Origin: Isoetes taiwanensis | Lineage: Eukaryota; Streptophyta; Lycopodiopsida; Isoetales; Isoetaceae | Direction of reading: 5' to 3' | Length of the DNA stretch: 64,000 bases | Assembly (NCBI GenBank): GCA_021234155.1 | Contig: JAJEKV010000063.1 | Span: 7,526,095-7,590,094, forward strand | Shown here: positions 60,630 through 64,000 of the stretch, piece after piece | Numbering within the stretch: position 1 is the first letter of the stretch | Layout of the letters: every line of letters begins with the position of its first letter | Made by a program: the position numbers and the translations under genes | The notes under the pieces: generated by a model | Seen by the model: only the letters and a program-made list of their open reading frames with translations | Databases searched by the model: none | Told to the model about the DNA's origin: nothing

Positions 60630-62040
60630 ACCCTATATTTCAGTACAGATTCATTAAGTTAGGATGACAAGCCATAAAATGCAGCAAATGCCAACAAATA
60701 GTGTCACGAAATAAGGTCCATTATGTTGCTAAACTATAAAACATGCTGGCAAACAGGGAATAAAGGAAGAATTCCATATGATGGTTCCTAAGACTCGTGC
60801 CAGTTATACTAGCACTCCGAAGTCCAGGAATATATAGCTATCTATGCAGTGATCTTGTTAAGGATCAGAGCTTATCATACCCATTTAATTATGGGAAGCC
60901 ATTAGGAACCATTCATTGATGCTACAACAGTTCAGTTTTACTGGTATCAAAGATATTGGCAGATTGACCAGCCTGCATAATAGCCAGTCATTCGATCATT
61001 TTTAGCTTAGAGGTTCTGATTTGGCACTTGGGATCCAGATTAGGCTTTTTCAGTCTGTTTATTTTGGCGGCAGTAATATTGCAAACTACTGCTAAAAAGC
61101 CTGTCTAATTTATTTAACCTTTGATACTTTTATGCTAAGAGATTTATTCAGCCTAGGAGATTCAGATTTGGCTTTTACAGCATTCCTCTTAAAAAGAAGT
61201 ATCTGAGCTATTAATGATATCAATACCATTGAAAACTGCAGTATGCATTTTATCTAAGAACCATGGTTCAAAATGCATTATTTAATGAGATTACATATAC
61301 CAATCAGCATGCTTTTTATGCACCAAAGCCTCGTAATGTACAGCAGCAATCCCATTGAATGCTACAAAGTGCATGTATATTTATCTCCCCTCTTTTTTTA
61401 AAAAACAGGTTTGCAGTTCCAATCAAAAACAAAACGCACTTCCAGAGAGAGCCATGCATGCATATCCTATATCAGATTCTTTTTTTCAAAAAGGTTTTCA
61501 TATTCCAGCATGAAGTATTTTCTTAAAAAACATAATATCGGCCAGCATTTTTATGGTTTATGCTGCTTAATAAACAGAGTAGAAAACTTATCTCATCAAG
61601 GCTATATCATAGCATAATGATGTCTCAAAATAGAAGAGATAAAGGAGCATACCATATCTCGTGAACATAAATGTTTTAATGGAAAATCATAACAGTAACA
61701 AGATAAAGAGAGGCACATGGTAGCAGCAACTTCCATGCAAACTTGACAGCTGAAACAGATACACATAGATGGGAAAAGGAACCCTGGTTACCTGCACCCA
61801 AACATGACCACAGTTAGCTTTAATCAAGGTAAAAGGGTAAGGGGCGTCAGGTAAGCTATAGGGATCCTTGGCTTATCGCCCTTTGCCCATTAGCATATTA
61901 GTATTAGCTAAGCAAAGAATGAAATAACTTTACACAAGAAAAAGATGATCTTTGTAGAAAACAAACCTGGAAATATCAACAATAACCATATATTTCCAAG
62001 CATAACACCGCAAGGGGACCCGATTAAGTGGCGATCTTCC
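60630..62040. other. probable intron, no other gene recognised
   Basis: AT-rich sequence between coding exons on the minus strand. Short AAAAG(C/A)CTG-type fragments repeat, but nothing is recognised. Confidence 0.45.
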
Positions 62041-62043
62041 TCA

Positions 62044-62645
62044 TCGAATCTTGATCATGCATGGAAATGCTTTTAGGTGTGTCATCAGCCGGATCCACTA
62101 TATCCTCGCTTGTACCTTGCTTTTTCCGTAGTTGTTACCATGTAAGCGGTGTTTGCTGCGCATCGCTTTGTGCCTTTTTGTTAATCTCATTCTGTAGTTC
62201 AGAATTGAGGCCAGCCTTGGTGATCATATCCATCAAGGTATTTTTCGGTAAATCCTTAGTAGGGGTGCCATCTGCTCTTCCATGCTCATTGAGCAATGCT
62301 GCCTTGGTAAGAATCTTAATCATATCAGTTCTGGTAGCACTGTTATTAGGGGCGCCCTTTGTTCTGCCCATGGTATCCTCTTTCCAGAAACACACAAGAC
62401 AACCTTCACAAAAACAATATTCAGCTAGAATACCAGCTCTTCCAGAGAATACGAAATCCGCCTCTTTCCTATCAGCAGCAGAAAAATGCAGCTTATGTTG
62501 CAACAACACATTCGGTTTGGAGCAAGCACATTTTGTTCTGATATAGGAATGACTGGAATCCGGGCTGCAATCAATGTTTAGCTTGAGAAATTCCTTAAGA
62601 ATATTCTCCTCTTCCTCATTCAATTCCAACTGGATCATTCTGGCG
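62044..62645 (-). pseudogene. Cys-rich exon of the same minus-strand gene
   Basis: Begins after an acceptor (GCGCCAG|AATG, about 62640). It reads MIQLELNEEEENILKEFLKL, CACSKPNVLLQHKLHF, YCFCEGCLVCFW (a possible Cys cluster), then MGRTKGAPNNSATRTD and KDLPKNTLMDMITKAGL. A TAA at about 62135 interrupts, but the same frame continues for about 30 sensible codons (KKQGTSEDIVDPADDTPKSI), which suggests a recent nonsense change. No family is recognised; the acidic start and Cys clusters suggest a zinc-binding, DNA- or RNA-associated protein. Confidence 0.4.
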
Positions 62646-62649
62646 CATG

Positions 62650-63780
62650 TAAAGCTGAGAGCAAAGTATATGAAAATGAAGGAGAAAATACCAGTTTATG
62701 CAACGGGTCACAGCCGATTTGACTTGAAATTTTACTGGAAAAATCCAGCAACTGGTCATTCCAAGCGTATGGCCCTCTGCTCCAAATCGTCCTGTGCATC
62801 TTTTACTTCCAATCTTTTGCATTAGCGCCGTCGGCCGTGTTCTGGCGTTTGTGTGAAGCCTAGATCCGGCCTCTTAGGTTTTGCCCGACCGTCATTTGTG
62901 CGCAGCCAGTAAGCAGGAAATAAATGCAATATACCTTTACAGTCGTTTTCTTGTAAATCTCCTCATTTAAAAGTAAAAATGGTCAACCATTAGAATCATA
63001 TAAGCTCAATTTAATTAAAGCTGGTGGGTGAATTATATAACGGGGGGTGCAATAGCTTTACAATGTTTATCTTTTCAAATTAAGTAAACGTTTCCAATAT
63101 TAAGCCTATCCAGTTTGTAATTATGCGTGTATCACCATACTTAGATCATGTTTCTCATATCAATATCTTCTATGCTGAGTAGTAAGGGTCCATATAGACT
63201 TTCCAGTGCCACATACCCATATCCTTCAGGCTGAGTTGTAAAGGTCCCCATAGACTTTACATTTTTGACCATGCAGACTGTTATGTTTCCATGTTGGTCA
63301 ATAATTTCCAAGGTGGTATAGAATCTAAGAGAGGACAACTCTAACAGCTACACCTTATGCTTGTGAGAAGAATTAACCAAGTGTAAAACCATAAGGAAAG
63401 GGCAACTTGCCAAGCATACCACTTGGTTAGCAAGAATATACACATAGTCTGCATGTCAATGTTATCGTGGTACCAGCACCATATAAGTGTGGACTTAAGC
63501 TTTTTAGGGGGTGACCCCCCTTAACACCAATTAGGACACCAAGGAGAACAATTCTACGGTTGCAAATTTATGCCACCGACAGGGGAGAACTGGGCAAATC
63601 AGAGGACATTGAATATATATTTATATGTATATAGATATATATGAAAATTTTAGCCTACCTCCTACCGGAAGGCAGGGCGGTCCCGTGTTAGTCAGTATAA
63701 GGGCTGAGAGGGTCCCTATACTGCTATAGGGGCCCTCCCTGCCAACTATGAATAAGAAAACAGTTAAAAGGAATGTAAAT
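62650..63780. other. probable intron; one weak frame
   Basis: A minus-strand frame at 63338-63141 (MSSLRFYTTLEIIDQHGNIT...) might be an exon. It contains a small internal duplication, GAGTTGTAAAGGTCCCCATA and its variant about 60 bp apart. A short palindromic AT-rich tract lies near 63615-63645. Confidence 0.3.
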
Positions 63781-63781
63781 A

Positions 63782-63990
63782 CCTGTATGCTAGAAGTTGA
63801 GATATCATATTTTTGATGTCAAATAAGAGTCCAGGATACTGGCCTGTATTAAGTGCCCGCATGACGGTATTCCATACGTCTTGGTGGAAGAAGCCTTTGA
63901 GAATGAAGACTTGAATGAGCTCCCTGACATCCTGTGCAGCCTTCACTGGATTGCTATGAACATATAGGTAAGGCATGATCTGTGACAAAA
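63782..63990 (-). CDS. candidate 5' exon of the minus-strand gene (partial)
   Basis: A frame running in from the right edge reads SQIMPYLYVHSNPVKAAQDV, ELIQVFILKGFFHQDVWNTV and LNTGQYPGLLFDIKNMISQ, and ends at a good donor (GCATACAG|GTATTT, about 63782). The composition and the splice site support a real exon. Family unknown. It is on the same strand as the Penelope-like exons but may belong to another gene. Confidence 0.4.
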
Positions 63991-64000
63991 TTACATTGCA

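Overview
This is nuclear DNA of a eukaryote, almost certainly a land plant. Evidence: intron-bearing coding fragments with canonical GT/AG borders, a plant-type PPR fragment, a Ty1/copia element with a plant-style initiator-tRNA-Met primer site, long (AT)n tracts, and a LINE whose reverse transcriptase resembles those common in non-seed plants. A moss, lycophyte or fern is my inference; nothing in the window fixes the species. No complete intact gene was found. The window is repeat-rich and full of broken genes and captured gene pieces. All coordinates were read by eye and repeat borders are approximate.

Layout. 0-7 kb: minisatellites (15 bp, 43 bp and a 29-bp unit with internal dyad) in otherwise unrecognised sequence. 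7-11 kb: short tandem duplications and a decayed Ty1/copia element (primer site, gag, zinc knuckle, protease, partial reverse transcriptase). 12.8-16.4 kb, minus strand: a broken gene whose C-terminal half looks like a beta-class DNA amino-methyltransferase; a 22-bp palindrome recurs in its introns and flanks. 17.3-17.8 kb: a palindrome array and (AT)n.

17.8-50 kb is dominated by one composite repeat family. One module carries a piece of the largest subunit of a DNA-dependent RNA polymerase (Pol IV/V-like or Pol II-like, including the DFDGD metal-binding motif), an (AT)n hairpin, an AGATTCCC-rich tract and CATGCATG-rich DNA. It occurs as copies at 23-25, 25.4-28.1 and 33.6-36.2 kb, with relics at 42.8 and 49 kb. 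A second module (CCGTCCAT plus a GGGGCTTTT hairpin) lies just upstream of several unrelated gene fragments: an unknown exon at 18.5 kb, a mitochondrial carrier fragment at 29.9-30.4 kb, unknown exons at 36.6 and 44.4-46.0 kb, and, in reverse orientation, an aminopeptidase P fragment at 57.0-57.5 kb. This pattern suggests a gene-capturing mobile family.

36.9-41.7 kb, minus strand: a GC-rich decayed LINE with AP-endonuclease and reverse transcriptase. 42-53.4 kb: several tandem repeat families. 53.8-54.3 kb: a PPR pseudogene. 57.9-64 kb, minus strand: a broken, intron-bearing gene ending in what looks like the N-terminal part of a Penelope-like reverse transcriptase, cut off at a 110-bp (AT)n tract.

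The biology here is mostly conflict between mobile elements and silencing: copies of a polymerase fragment possibly from the silencing machinery travel inside a repeat, next to a DNA methyltransferase relic and several retroelement relics. Whether these parts interact functionally cannot be told from sequence.
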